Counted from the first letter of the stretch, positions 34,383 through 42,441 are shown. The stretch: DNA of 64,000 bases from Tsuneonella aeria (GCF_009827495.1 NZ_WTZA01000002.1:372001-436000), one strand, 5' to 3'. Made by a program: numbers and translations. The notes: a model not told the origin generated them from the sequence alone.

Positions 34383-35377
34383 AGCAGTTCATCTACGATG
34401 GCATCGACGCCGAAGCGATGGGGATCAGTGCAAGGCAGGCCCAGGCGATCCGCGGTTTCGGCGCACAGGTCGCGGGCCACATCTTCGCCGAAGGCGGAGG
34501 TGTTGAGGCACAGGCCCGCCCCCCGCACATCCGGGCGGGTGAGGCGCGCGACCTGGATGTTGAAGGCAAGGCATTCGGCGAGGTCGGGAAGCGGCCGTTC
34601 GGGCAGGCCGCGAATTCCCGTTCGCGCGGGATCGTGGCACAGCACCAGTGCATGGGGCTGGGCACCGTGAAGCAGGCCGGTCGAAACCCCTGCGAATGAC
34701 GGGTGGTAGAGCGATCCTTGCCCTTCGATCACATCCCACCCGCCATCGGTGCGCGCCGGGACAAGCTGCTCGATCGCGCCGGAGATGAAGTCGGCCACCA
34801 CGGCATCGAGCGGCACACCGCCCCCGGCGATCAGGATGCCGGTCTGTCCGGTCGCGCGAAAATCTGCCGTCGCGCCGCGTGCGCGCAGGCCATTCACGAG
34901 GGCGAGCGAGGCATACATCTTGCCCACAGAGCAATCCGTGCCCACGGTCAGGACACGGCGGCCGGCGCGCGGGGAGCCCGTGCCGACCGGAATGGCGGCA
35001 GGGGGGTCGCGCACGTCGAACAGCGAAAGCCCGCGCGTCTCTGCCAGTTCCGCCAGTTCCGGCACATCGCGCAGGCGCTGGTGCAGGCCCGATGCGACGT
35101 TGAGCCCAGCATCCAGCGCGGCGCGCGCGTCTGCCACCAGCTGCGGGTCCATCGTCCCCCCGGCGTTGGCAATGCCCAGCACCAGCGTCCGCGCCCCGGC
35201 CGCCACGCCTTGCGCGATCGTCATGCGCGGCAGGCCGAGGGTGAGGGGGCAATCGTCGTGCCGGAATTCGCCGACACAATCCTCGCGCCTGAAGGTCGCC
35301 AGCCCGCGCGAGGTCTTGATCGCCACCGGATCGGTCGTGCTGCCGAGATAGAGCAGGAAAGGCGCGGGGATGGTCAC
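34340..35377 (-). CDS. dgcN: DUF1611 protein, DgcN-like N-acetyltransferase
   Basis: A protein of 345 residues of the DUF1611 family. The conserved P-loop TVGTDCSVGKMYASLAL (around residue 140), RATGQTGILIAGGGVPLDAVVADF and EGQGSLYHPSFAGVSTGLLHGAQP are typical. Members called DgcN acetylate D-glutamate, and DgcA then racemises the product to N-acetyl-L-glutamate. The gene is the first of a three-gene minus-strand operon with dgcA and an N-acyl-D-amino-acid deacylase. The start codon is GTG at 35377. A palindrome suited to a LysR regulator lies about 55 bp upstream. Confidence 0.86.
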   Translation of the reverse strand: MTIPAPFLLYLGSTTDPVAIKTSRGLATFRREDCVGEFRHDDCPLTLGLPRMTIAQGVAAGARTLVLGIANAGGTMDPQLVADARAALDAGLNVASGLHQRLRDVPELAELAETRGLSLFDVRDPPAAIPVGTGSPRAGRRVLTVGTDCSVGKMYASLALVNGLRARGATADFRATGQTGILIAGGGVPLDAVVADFISGAIEQLVPARTDGGWDVIEGQGSLYHPSFAGVSTGLLHGAQPHALVLCHDPARTGIRGLPERPLPDLAECLAFNIQVARLTRPDVRGAGLCLNTSAFGEDVARDLCAETADRLGLPCTDPHRFGVDAIVDELLCPESSTPAPTALN

Positions 35378-35431
35378 GCACGGGTGCTAGCGCCGCGGCG
35401 CCCGCGCGCGAAGGCGCGGTCGCGGCACAGC

Positions 35432-35452
35432 GGCATAACGGCGGGTTATGCC
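35432..35452. promoter_or_regulatory. LysR-type palindrome upstream of dgcN
   Basis: Perfect 8-bp arms GGCATAAC and GTTATGCC are separated by GGCGG. The inner part, TAAC-N5-GTTA, has the T-N11-A shape bound by LysR regulators. It lies 55 bp before the dgcN start and overlaps the stop codon of the lysR gene. It could be the operator of the dgcN operon, or less likely a hairpin ending the lysR message. Confidence 0.55.
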
Positions 35453-36342
35453 GGGCGAGACAGCGCGTCGATCGTCCGCGCCAGGTTCTTGAGGAACGCT
35501 GTCGCCAGTGCCGATGGTGGGCGTTCGAGCAGGTACATCGCGTGGATGTCGAAGGTGAGGCGCGACTTCAGCGGCCGCATCGCCAGGCCCGGCACCAGCG
35601 ATGCCCGGGCGGTGAGGTTGTCCACCACGGTCATGCCCACGCCCAGCCGCACCAGGGCGGTCGCAATGTGGAAGGTTCGCGCGGAGACCACCTCGTCGAG
35701 CTCGATCCCCAGGCGCTGGACCTCAGCAGAAAACAGCGCGCCGATCGGGCCGCTGGCGGCAAGGCTTACGAGCGGGCGGCCGGCGAGCTCCTCGAGCCCG
35801 ATACGCGCCGGGGCGCCCGGCATGTCCGCTTCCCGGTAGAGCACGACCAGTTCGCTCGCCCCCAACCAGTGCCGTCCGAGCGGCGCGCCGGGCGGGACCT
35901 CGTATGCGACGGCCACGTCCGTCTCGCGTTCGTAGAGCTTGCGAAGCAGATCGGCGTGGTGGACCGTTTGCAGGTCGAACCGGGTGCCCGAATGCTTGCG
36001 CATGAACTGCGCCACCGTGAGCGGCAGGGCATCGAGCGCGATCGAGGGAAGGGCCGATACGCGCAGCAGCGACCCAGCGCCCCGCTTCAGGTTTCGGCTC
36101 GCTTCACGGAGGGCATAGACCCGGTCCTGGATCTCCGCGACTTCGGAAAACAGCGTATGGGCGTCCTCGGTCGGGACGAGCCGTCCGCCCGTGCGATCGA
36201 ACAGCGGGAAGCCGAGCAGCGATTCCGCGTGCCGAAGGACCTTCGACACCGAAGGCTGCGAGACGTTGAGCATCCGCGCCGCCGCGCTGACCGATCCGTT
36301 GACATAGACCGCGTGGAAAACCTCGATATGGCGCAGGTTCAT
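35446..36342 (-). CDS. LysR family transcriptional regulator
   Basis: A regulator of 298 residues. The N-terminal winged helix-turn-helix is clear (LRHIEVFHAVYVNGSVSAAARMLNVSQPSVSKVLRHAE), followed by the effector-binding domain. Its start overlaps the CaiB gene stop (ATGA), so it can be made from the ECH-CaiB message. The probable operator just beyond its 3' end lies in front of dgcN, so control of D-glutamate genes is likely. Control of the acyl-CoA genes in its own operon is also possible. The inducer is unknown. Confidence 0.92.
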   Translation of the reverse strand: MNLRHIEVFHAVYVNGSVSAAARMLNVSQPSVSKVLRHAESLLGFPLFDRTGGRLVPTEDAHTLFSEVAEIQDRVYALREASRNLKRGAGSLLRVSALPSIALDALPLTVAQFMRKHSGTRFDLQTVHHADLLRKLYERETDVAVAYEVPPGAPLGRHWLGASELVVLYREADMPGAPARIGLEELAGRPLVSLAASGPIGALFSAEVQRLGIELDEVVSARTFHIATALVRLGVGMTVVDNLTARASLVPGLAMRPLKSRLTFDIHAMYLLERPPSALATAFLKNLARTIDALSRPA

Positions 36343-37550
36343 GCGGCGCCTTTCGCCACCACGCCATCGTCAATCAAGCGATCGACCGCCGCGTCGTCCA
36401 GGCCGAGCGTGTCGCGCAGGACTGCACGTGTATCCTGCCCCGCGCGGGGAGGGGCCGTGCGGTACGTCGCCGGGCTGGCGGAAAGCTGGGGCGGGAACGC
36501 AAGGAAGCGCACAGGGCTGCCATCGGCGCGATCGATCGTGCGGACCATCTCGCGCGCCTCCACCTGCGGGTCGGCGAGGGCCTGGGGCACGGTGTTCGCA
36601 CGCCCGCTCGGCACGCCGACGGCATTGAGCGCAGCGACAAGGTCCGCCGCCTGCCAGCTCGCGATGGCCGGGCCAAGCAAGGCAAGGAGCGCGTCCTTGT
36701 TGGCGCTGCGCGCGTGCATGGCATGGAACCGCGGGTCGTCCGCCAGTTCGCACAGACCGAGCACGCGGACGAGCTTTCCGAACTGGCGGTCATTGGCGGT
36801 CGCGATCAGCATGTCTCCATCCGCGCACGCGAACGTCTGGTACGGCACGATGTTGGGATGCTGGTTGCCCATCCGCCCTGGCTCCCGCCCGCCGTTGAGG
36901 TAATTGGCAGCCTGGTTGCTCATGAGCGCAAGCTGCGCGTCGAGCAGGGAGAGGTCGATCCGCTGCCCTTCCCCGGTGCGGTCGCGGTGCCGAAGGGCGG
37001 CGAGAATCGAGACGGCGGCGTACAGGCCGGTGGTGAGATCGCTGATCGGTACACCGACTTTCGTCGGCGGACCGTCGGCCGCGCCGGTCACGCTCATCAA
37101 GCCGCTCATGCCCTGGATCAGGAAATCGTATCCGCCGCGGTCCCTGTCGGGGCCGGTCTGGCCGAAACCGGTGATCGAGCACCACACGAGGTCGGGCTTC
37201 TGCGCGCTGAGTGTCTCGTAATCGAGGCCGTACTTCGCGAGTCCGCCGACACGGAAATTCTCGACCACCACGTCTGCCTCGGCGACGAGACGGCGGATGA
37301 TATCCGCCCCTCCGGCCGTGGCAATGTCGACGGCGATCGAACGCTTGTTGCGATTGGCGCACGAAAAGTAGGCCGAATCGCGCGAACCCGGCAGGAACGG
37401 CGGACCCCAGGCCCGGGTGTCGTCGCCCGCGCCGGGCTGCTCGACCTTGATCACGTCCGCGCCGAGATCGCCCAGCATCTGCGTGCACCACGGCCCCGCC
37501 AGCACGCGCGAGAGGTCGAGGACACGGATGCCCTGTAGAGCGCCGTTCAT
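36339..37550 (-). CDS. CaiB/BaiF family CoA-transferase
   Basis: A family III CoA-transferase of 403 residues. It begins with the typical GIRVLDLSRVLAGPWCTQMLGDLGADVIKVEQP and has GPPFLPGSRDSAYFSCANRNKRSI. The catalytic aspartate is in VGVPISDLTTGLYAA (around residue 170). It moves CoA between organic acids; the acid is not identifiable. It overlaps an enoyl-CoA hydratase gene upstream and lysR downstream by 4 bp each. The three form one operon, probably for breakdown of a carboxylic acid. Confidence 0.92.
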   Translation of the reverse strand: MNGALQGIRVLDLSRVLAGPWCTQMLGDLGADVIKVEQPGAGDDTRAWGPPFLPGSRDSAYFSCANRNKRSIAVDIATAGGADIIRRLVAEADVVVENFRVGGLAKYGLDYETLSAQKPDLVWCSITGFGQTGPDRDRGGYDFLIQGMSGLMSVTGAADGPPTKVGVPISDLTTGLYAAVSILAALRHRDRTGEGQRIDLSLLDAQLALMSNQAANYLNGGREPGRMGNQHPNIVPYQTFACADGDMLIATANDRQFGKLVRVLGLCELADDPRFHAMHARSANKDALLALLGPAIASWQAADLVAALNAVGVPSGRANTVPQALADPQVEAREMVRTIDRADGSPVRFLAFPPQLSASPATYRTAPPRAGQDTRAVLRDTLGLDDAAVDRLIDDGVVAKGAA

Positions 37551-38347
37551 CGGTCGCGAAACGCCGGCGCGCGCTTGTCGAGGAACGCGTCGATCGCCTC
37601 GGCATGGTCGGCCGTGTGATGCGACAGGGCCTGGTACGCCGCGGCGACTTCCAGGTGCGTGGGCAGTTTCTGGTCCATCCCTTCGCGCATCAGGCGCTTA
37701 GCCATGCGGGTCGCGTGCCCGGGATTGGCGGCAATCGCGGCGGCGATGCCCTGCGCGCGCGGAAGCAGGTTCTCGGCGGCGAGGACTTCGCTCACGATGC
37801 CGTATTCCAGGGCCGTGGCGGCATCGACCGCATCGCCCGTCAATGTCATCTGGCTTGCGCGTGCCGTACCGACGACGCGCGGCAGGAGCCAGGCGCCGCC
37901 GCCGCCCGGAATGATCCCCAGCTTCACATAGCTTTCCGCCACCACGGCGCCTTCCGCCATGATGCGGATGTCGCACATCAGGCTGATGTCGAAGCCTAGG
38001 CCGATGGCATGGCCGTTGATCGCCGCGATGACCGGGACCTCGAGCTCCCACATCGCGCGGCCGATCGTCTGCACGGTGGTGCGATAATGATTGCGCTGGT
38101 CGAACGGACTGCCGGCGAACAGGCCGGTCTTCTCGCGCATCGATTTCACGTTGCCCCCGGCGCAGAAAGACTTGCCGGCGCCGGTCAGCACCACCGCGCG
38201 CACGGTTCGATCCCGGGCGAGCATGTCTGCCAGGGCGACGAACTCGGCGCTCTGTTCGGGTTCGGTGATGGCGTTGCGATCCTGCGGCCGGTCCATCGTC
38301 ACCGTCATCACGGCACCTTCCCGCGCGATGTTGAGGAACGGGGTCAT
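37547..38347 (-). CDS. Enoyl-CoA hydratase/isomerase family protein
   Basis: A crotonase-fold protein of 266 residues. The oxyanion-hole regions are AGKSFCAGGNVKSM and INGHAIGLGFDISLMCDIRIM, and a glutamate occurs in AESYVKLGIIPGGGGAWLLPR. The ATG at 38347 has a strong AAGGAAGG upstream; an in-frame ATG at 38380 would add 11 residues. It is the first gene of the ECH-CaiB-lysR operon. The reaction is likely hydration of an enoyl-CoA, but crotonases are diverse and the substrate is unknown. Confidence 0.9.
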   Translation of the reverse strand: MTPFLNIAREGAVMTVTMDRPQDRNAITEPEQSAEFVALADMLARDRTVRAVVLTGAGKSFCAGGNVKSMREKTGLFAGSPFDQRNHYRTTVQTIGRAMWELEVPVIAAINGHAIGLGFDISLMCDIRIMAEGAVVAESYVKLGIIPGGGGAWLLPRVVGTARASQMTLTGDAVDAATALEYGIVSEVLAAENLLPRAQGIAAAIAANPGHATRMAKRLMREGMDQKLPTHLEVAAAYQALSHHTADHAEAIDAFLDKRAPAFRDR

Positions 38348-38521
38348 CGCATTTGCCTTCCTTTGCGCCAGCCGGGCCATCGTTACGGCTCTAGGGGGCA
38401 GGGCGGTTCCTGGCCAAGCCTAAAAGTCCCGCGCTTTTTGCGATCCGGCGCGAAGACCCGGGCTGGACAGGCCGCAACCCTTGCGCGACGTAGGTGATCA
38501 GCGAGATCAGGGAGCGCGAAG

Positions 38522-39325
38522 ATGGAATTCCGGGCAAACGAACGGGTGTCGATCGATCTCGACGGGGATGGTGTAGCGCATGTCCGCCTGACCCGCGGCG
38601 ACAAGATGAACGCGCTCGATACCGAAATGTTCGATCGCCTGATCGATGCCGGCCAGGCGCTGCAGACGATGAAGGGTCTGCGCGCGGTGGTGCTGGCAGG
38701 CGAAGGGCGCGCATTCTGCGCCGGTCTCGACCTGGCGAGCTTCGGCCGCCACCGGGCAGACGAACCGCCTCTGACCGAACGGACCTATGGCAATGCCAAC
38801 CGGGCGCAGCAGGTGGCGATGCAGTGGCGCAAGCTGCCCGTTCCGGTGATTGCGGCCGTGCACGGGGTCTGCTTCGGCGGAGGCCTCCAGATCGCAAGCG
38901 GCGCCGATATTCGCGTGGTCGCGCCCGACACCCGTATGGCCGTCATGGAAATGCGCTGGGGCCTCGTGCCCGACATGGGCGGGATCGCGCTGTGGCGCGG
39001 CCTCGTCCGCGACGACGTGCTGCGCGAACTGACGTATACCAACCGCGAGTTTACCGGGGCGGAGGCGCGGGCGATCGGCCTTGCGACCTGCGTGTCCGAA
39101 GACCCGCTGGCGCAGGCGACAGCCATCGCGCAGACCATCGCCGACCGCAACCCCCACGCGATGCGCGGGGCGAAGCGCCTGATCAACGCCATGGCGGACA
39201 AGTCGACCGACGACCTGCTGATGGAAGAAAGCCGCGAACAGCACGCGCTGCTGGGTTCGAAGAACCAGATGGAAGCGGTGATGTCCGGGATGGAAAAGCG
39301 GAAGGCGCGTTACGACGACGCGTGA
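38522..39325 (+). CDS. Crotonase/enoyl-CoA hydratase family protein
   Basis: A crotonase-fold protein of 267 residues, divergent from the previous hydratase gene. Oxyanion-hole parts are GEGRAFCAGLDLASFG and VHGVCFGGGLQIASGADIRV, followed by MEMRWGLVPDMGGIALWRGL. In the usual catalytic position an Asp (VPDMGG) stands where isomerases may carry other residues, so activity may differ from classical hydratases. A GGGAG is seen 12 bp upstream of the ATG. It is convergent with the thioesterase gene, with only 4 bp between them. Confidence 0.9.
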   Translation: MEFRANERVSIDLDGDGVAHVRLTRGDKMNALDTEMFDRLIDAGQALQTMKGLRAVVLAGEGRAFCAGLDLASFGRHRADEPPLTERTYGNANRAQQVAMQWRKLPVPVIAAVHGVCFGGGLQIASGADIRVVAPDTRMAVMEMRWGLVPDMGGIALWRGLVRDDVLRELTYTNREFTGAEARAIGLATCVSEDPLAQATAIAQTIADRNPHAMRGAKRLINAMADKSTDDLLMEESREQHALLGSKNQMEAVMSGMEKRKARYDDA

Positions 39326-39329
39326 CCGG

Positions 39330-40106
39330 TCAGCCGAAGATCGCGGCCGCCTGCATTCCTGCCAGCACCTGTTGACCATCGGCGTTCCACAGGCGGAGCC
39401 GCTCGCTGGAATAGCCGTGATCGGCATGATCGCCTGCCGTTTCGGCCAGGAACCAGCCGTCGCGCGTGCGGGCTTCGGGATCGAGCAGGTTGAAGCTCCA
39501 GTTGATCGAGGAGAGCGGCCCCTGCCGCTGCATCGCCCGCATCGAACCCGGCGGCAGCGCATCGCCCAGCACGATCGCCTGGATTATCGGATCGAGCCCG
39601 TCGCGTTCCCTCAACCGCACCCAGCGCCGCATGATGGGGACGCCCCGGCCCCGTTCGTCCTGGGCACGGCGGATTTCCATGTTCTGGGTGAAGAAGTTGG
39701 CCGGCCCGCTTCCCAGGGCCTCGCAGTCTTCCGGCGGCCCGGGCCAGGGGTCTGCCCGGGCCGCCGGATGGACCGCATTCGGCTCCCGGCTGTCGCCAAA
39801 CAGCATGAGCGCGGTGAGCGCCAGCTTGCCGTCGCTGGCGATGTCGCTGCGCACCTGGGTGACGTTGCGGCCCTGCCGCACGATCTCCACCGTGAATGCC
39901 AGGTTCGCGCCCACCGGCGCCACGAAACCGACCTGCGCCGCGCGAAACGGGGGCAAGCCGGGCAGCGCCCGCCGCGCCGCTTCCAGCGCCAGGGCCGCCG
40001 AAGCGCCGCCGAACAGGGTTCGCCCTTGCATCCAGTTTTCCGCCCCGGGCAGGGTGACAGGGCGGGAGTCGGCGGGGATGGCATCGATCAGGGAGGCAAA
40101 GCGCAT
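39330..40106 (-). CDS. Acyl-CoA thioesterase, double hotdog (TesB-like)
   Basis: A protein of 258 residues with two hotdog domains. The N-terminal half has LPGAENWMQGRTLFGGASAALALEAARRALPG and VGFVAPVGANLAFTVEIVRQGRNVTQVRSDI. The C-terminal half has LSSINWSFNLLDPEARTRDGWFLAE. This pattern fits thioesterase family proteins that hydrolyse acyl-CoA. The ATG at 40106 was chosen over an upstream start because it matches the usual N-terminus. It sits at the edge of the acyl-CoA gene group and just before the tRNA genes. Confidence 0.85.
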   Translation of the reverse strand: MRFASLIDAIPADSRPVTLPGAENWMQGRTLFGGASAALALEAARRALPGLPPFRAAQVGFVAPVGANLAFTVEIVRQGRNVTQVRSDIASDGKLALTALMLFGDSREPNAVHPAARADPWPGPPEDCEALGSGPANFFTQNMEIRRAQDERGRGVPIMRRWVRLRERDGLDPIIQAIVLGDALPPGSMRAMQRQGPLSSINWSFNLLDPEARTRDGWFLAETAGDHADHGYSSERLRLWNADGQQVLAGMQAAAIFG

Positions 40107-40161
40107 AGGCCCCGATGCATAGCGATTCGCAACGCGCCTGCCAGCCCCCATGCAATCCCGT

Positions 40162-40180
40162 GCGCAGCGCAGCGCAGCGC
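40162..40180. repeat. Short GCGCA microrepeat
   Basis: The 5-bp unit GCGCA is repeated nearly four times in the intergenic space between the thioesterase gene and tRNA-Cys. It is probably simple slippage sequence with no evident role. Confidence 0.7.
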
Positions 40181-40262
40181 GGTGCCCTTCGTGATTGCAA
40201 GCCGCCGGACAAGGCGCTAGGGGGCCGCTTCCCTCGCGAAAGCACGCTGGAACGGGGGACGA

Positions 40263-40336
40263 GGCCCGATGGCGGAGTGGTTACGTAGAGGACTGCAAAT
40301 CCTCGCACGCCGGTTCGATTCCGGCTCGGGCCTCCA
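40263..40336 (+). tRNA. tRNA-Cys (anticodon GCA)
   Basis: A complete cloverleaf. Acceptor arms GGCCCGA and TCGGGCC pair perfectly, the CCA end is encoded, and the T arm carries GGTTCGATTCC. The anticodon stem GAGGA/TCCTC encloses the loop CTGCAAA with anticodon GCA at 40295-40297. Confidence 0.95.
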
Positions 40337-40393
40337 TCTTGCGCTCCATTCGCATTGCAGCCGCGCTGCACTGCCGATATGGGCCCGCAGGCT

Positions 40394-40469
40394 GCCGCTT
40401 TAGCTCAGTTGGTAGAGCACATCATTCGTAATGATGGGGTCACAGGTTCGAGTCCTGTAAGCGGCACCA
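40394..40469 (+). tRNA. tRNA-Thr (anticodon CGT)
   Basis: A complete cloverleaf. Acceptor arms GCCGCTT and AAGCGGC pair perfectly, and CCA is encoded. The D arm is AGCTCAGTTGGTAGAGC and the T arm has GGTTCGAGTCC. The anticodon stem CATCA/TGATG encloses TTCGTAA, giving anticodon CGT at 40427-40429. It lies 57 bp after tRNA-Cys and marks the left edge of an accessory region. Confidence 0.95.
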
Positions 40470-40540
40470 GTTTGTTTTCAGACAGTTAGTGGCGGATGAA
40501 GACCTGCCGAACCGTATGCGAATGCCGCTCTAGAAATCAC

Positions 40541-40741
40541 CTAGCTAGCACGACCGGGATTTTCAGACCGGCTCAGTTGATCGAATCGCGCCGCCACATT
40601 TCGCCACATCGCAACACCGCCCTCGTCCCCTTCAAGAGCAAGCCGTCCGACCTGTTCGGCTATGTACCGGGGGCCATCCGTGCCGTGCGTTTTCTCGACC
40701 CACACGGCTACGGCCCAAAGCTCTTTGTCGCGGCTCTTCAT
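40541..40741 (-). CDS. Small DUF6961-like protein
   Basis: A protein of 66 residues (KELWAVAVWVEKTHG, then YIAEQVGRLALEGDEGGVAMW and ARFDQLSR). It resembles a family of small sphingomonad proteins catalogued as DUF6961, identified here from memory of the pattern. No signal peptide or membrane span is seen; it should be a small helical cytoplasmic protein. The function is unknown. It is the first gene past the tRNA pair, and no obvious operon partner lies nearby. Confidence 0.65.
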   Translation of the reverse strand: MKSRDKELWAVAVWVEKTHGTDGPRYIAEQVGRLALEGDEGGVAMWRNVAARFDQLSRSENPGRAS

Positions 40742-41209
40742 GCTCAGTCTGCTAGGCCGATCGCGCCCTCAGGGTAGAACGGCGGGTTCAGCCGTCCTAA
40801 TCTCGACTACCCGAAATTGCCGAAACGGATCCGGGTTAAAAAATGCCGTGAAACCCTTAGAAAACCGCCGTTTTTGAGGGTCAGCCCTGAAAACTCATGT
40901 GCCAATTACTTTCGGGTAGTTTCCGGTAAACCGGCCCGCGACCGCGCCTCAGGGTGGGAGCGGCTCGCCATTCCGCCGAGCATCGGCCCCTTGTGGCCAT
41001 TCCCCGCGCGGGTGCCCCATCGTTGACAACCGGCCGTGCCTGCGGGTCGTAGCGGGGCAACCTGTCGCTAGAGCGGCCCGGCTATTGGATGCTTCGCCTA
41101 ATGGTGGCATCTTGGGATCATGAGGGGCCCAGGCAGGCATATAAAGCGGCGACCGGTCGAGCTTTTCGACTTTCGAAAGGAGGTTCGCCGTTCGAAGCGT
41201 ACGCGTCGC
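40742..41209. other. Stretch without a recognisable gene
   Basis: I see no convincing coding sequence here. Short open frames lack family features. The notable structure is an 11-bp inverted repeat, listed separately. A Shine-Dalgarno-like AAAGGAGG at 41176-41183 lies too far (about 27 bp) from the thermonuclease ATG to decide its start. Confidence 0.6.
40806..40920. repeat. 11-bp inverted repeat flanking a 93-bp non-coding core
   Basis: ACTACCCGAAA at 40806-40816 is mirrored by TTTCGGGTAGT at 40910-40920. The A/T-richer core between them contains no gene. It may be the remains of a small mobile element or a long-range RNA structure. Confidence 0.5.
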
Positions 41210-41659
41210 ATGGCGTCGCTGAAGCTGATCGCAGGTGGCCTGGGAGCCGGTGTGGCGCTTGGGCTGAGCATCATATCATGGCCAGCGATATCCGGCAGCT
41301 TGTGGTCTTCGTCCCGATCTCCCGCATTCGCCGTCTGCGGGCTTATGGGCGGAAATTGTGTGATCGACGGGGACACCTTTCATCTCGATGGCGTGAAAAT
41401 TCGCATCGCTGATATCGATACGCCAGAATTGAAAGGGCGGTGCGATTGGGAAATCCAGAAGGCGCAGGAGGCGCGGGATCGGCTGGCCGTGCTTCTGAGC
41501 GAAGGGCCATTCGAGCTTCAACCAATAAGCGACCGAGACGAGGATCAATATGGGCGAAAGTTGCGGGTCGTCACCCGCGACGGACGATCGCTTGGCGATC
41601 AACTCGTAAGCGAAAGGCTAGCGAGAACGTGGACTGGGCGCCGGGAACCTTGGTGTTGA
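41210..41659 (+). CDS. Thermonuclease (staphylococcal nuclease-like) family protein
   Basis: A protein of 149 residues. An N-terminal hydrophobic segment (LIAGGLGAGVALGLSIISW) suggests export or membrane anchoring. The nuclease domain follows, with NCVIDGDTFHLDGVKIRIADIDTPELKG, containing the acidic metal site and the first catalytic arginine, and later DQYGRKLRVVTRDG with the second arginine. It ends in WTGRREPWC. It should cut nucleic acids in a calcium-type SNase fashion. The start is uncertain: in-frame codons upstream to 41120 are possible. Base composition is less GC-rich than the flanking core genes. Confidence 0.82.
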   Translation: MASLKLIAGGLGAGVALGLSIISWPAISGSLWSSSRSPAFAVCGLMGGNCVIDGDTFHLDGVKIRIADIDTPELKGRCDWEIQKAQEARDRLAVLLSEGPFELQPISDRDEDQYGRKLRVVTRDGRSLGDQLVSERLARTWTGRREPWC

Positions 41660-41825
41660 GGCCCGGAAGGCACGCCGCAGGTCGTTTTTTGTCTGGGAAG
41701 CTACTGCCGAAGTCTCAGATCATTGCGATGCTCATGGTGACGTATGGGTAGCGTGCATGTTCGCTTATGAGCGGCTGACAGGGTGATCACCTTGCGTTCT
41801 GTTCCTTCTTCGTTCCAGATAAGGA

Positions 41826-42052
41826 ATGGGACGGCAAGTACTCGATTCGGTCAAAGAGTTTGCCCGGCTGGGCTATCGCGTGCGCTTTACCTGCCAGGCA
41901 TGACTACGTGATCGACGCGATCGCGGTCGAACTTATGGTGCAGCTACATGGGCGTCGGCAGTCGCTCGCGGTAAATCAGGTCGAACAGCTCGAAGTGCGG
42001 GGAGCGTCGGGCGAAGGTGTCCGCAGCGCTGACTAAGTGGCTAAATCGCTAA
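41826..42052 (+). pseudogene. Decayed small zinc-ribbon protein gene
   Basis: Three successive frames give one plausible small protein. MGRQVLDSVKEFARLGYRVRF and TCQA run from 41826 to a TGA at 41901. After a -1 shift, DYVIDAIAVELMVQLHGRR and QSLAVNQVEQL follow from 41902. After another shift near 41992, KCGERRAKVSAALTKWLNR runs to TAA at 42050. Removing one G at 41992 would join VEQL directly to KCG. Cysteines at both ends suggest a small zinc-ribbon family. Two frameshifts make it a likely pseudogene; sequencing error cannot be ruled out. Confidence 0.55.
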
Positions 42053-42441
42053 GCGCTACTCGTCGGCTTCGCGTTTCGGAAACCTCGTCGAACCCATGCC
42101 ACGGCCATGCCAAGGATATAAAGCACCCCGGCGGGCAGTGCGCCGTAAAAAATTGTCCGCGTCCAAAGATACTCAGTGCGAGTAGGGCACTCGACATACC
42201 AACCATGTTGTGCCGACCCGCTTGGTTTCCACGATCCTGACCGATCGCAAGGTTGGGCCTTGGGCAAGCTGCTAGCTCGCTCCCAGAAAAGACGGCCCCG
42301 TTCGGGTTGCGTGAGATCCATTTCCTCGGACGTGAACGGCACTCGGAATGACGTGGTGTCGTGGATATCGTAAGCGAGAACTGCTGGTAAAATCCCCAAC
42401 GCGATCGAGACTACAAGCCACAGGCGCTGCCAGCCATTCAT
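42049..42441 (-). CDS. Hypothetical protein with two membrane spans
   Basis: A protein of 130 residues. It has an N-terminal span (LWLVVSIALGILPAVLAYDI), a soluble loop with two cysteines (QPCDRSG and VECPTRTEYLW), and a C-terminal span (FYGALPAGVLYILGMAVAWV). A strong GGGAGGGGAG lies just before the ATG at 42441; a GTG two codons earlier is also possible. No family is recognised. The loop with paired cysteines would lie in the periplasm if both ends are cytoplasmic. Confidence 0.7.
   Translation of the reverse strand: MNGWQRLWLVVSIALGILPAVLAYDIHDTTSFRVPFTSEEMDLTQPERGRLFWERASSLPKAQPCDRSGSWKPSGSAQHGWYVECPTRTEYLWTRTIFYGALPAGVLYILGMAVAWVRRGFRNAKPTSSA

Noticed and set aside
40496..40777. 93-residue plus-strand open frame after tRNA-Thr
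   Set aside because: It is antisense to the DUF6961-like gene, and no family pattern is visible.
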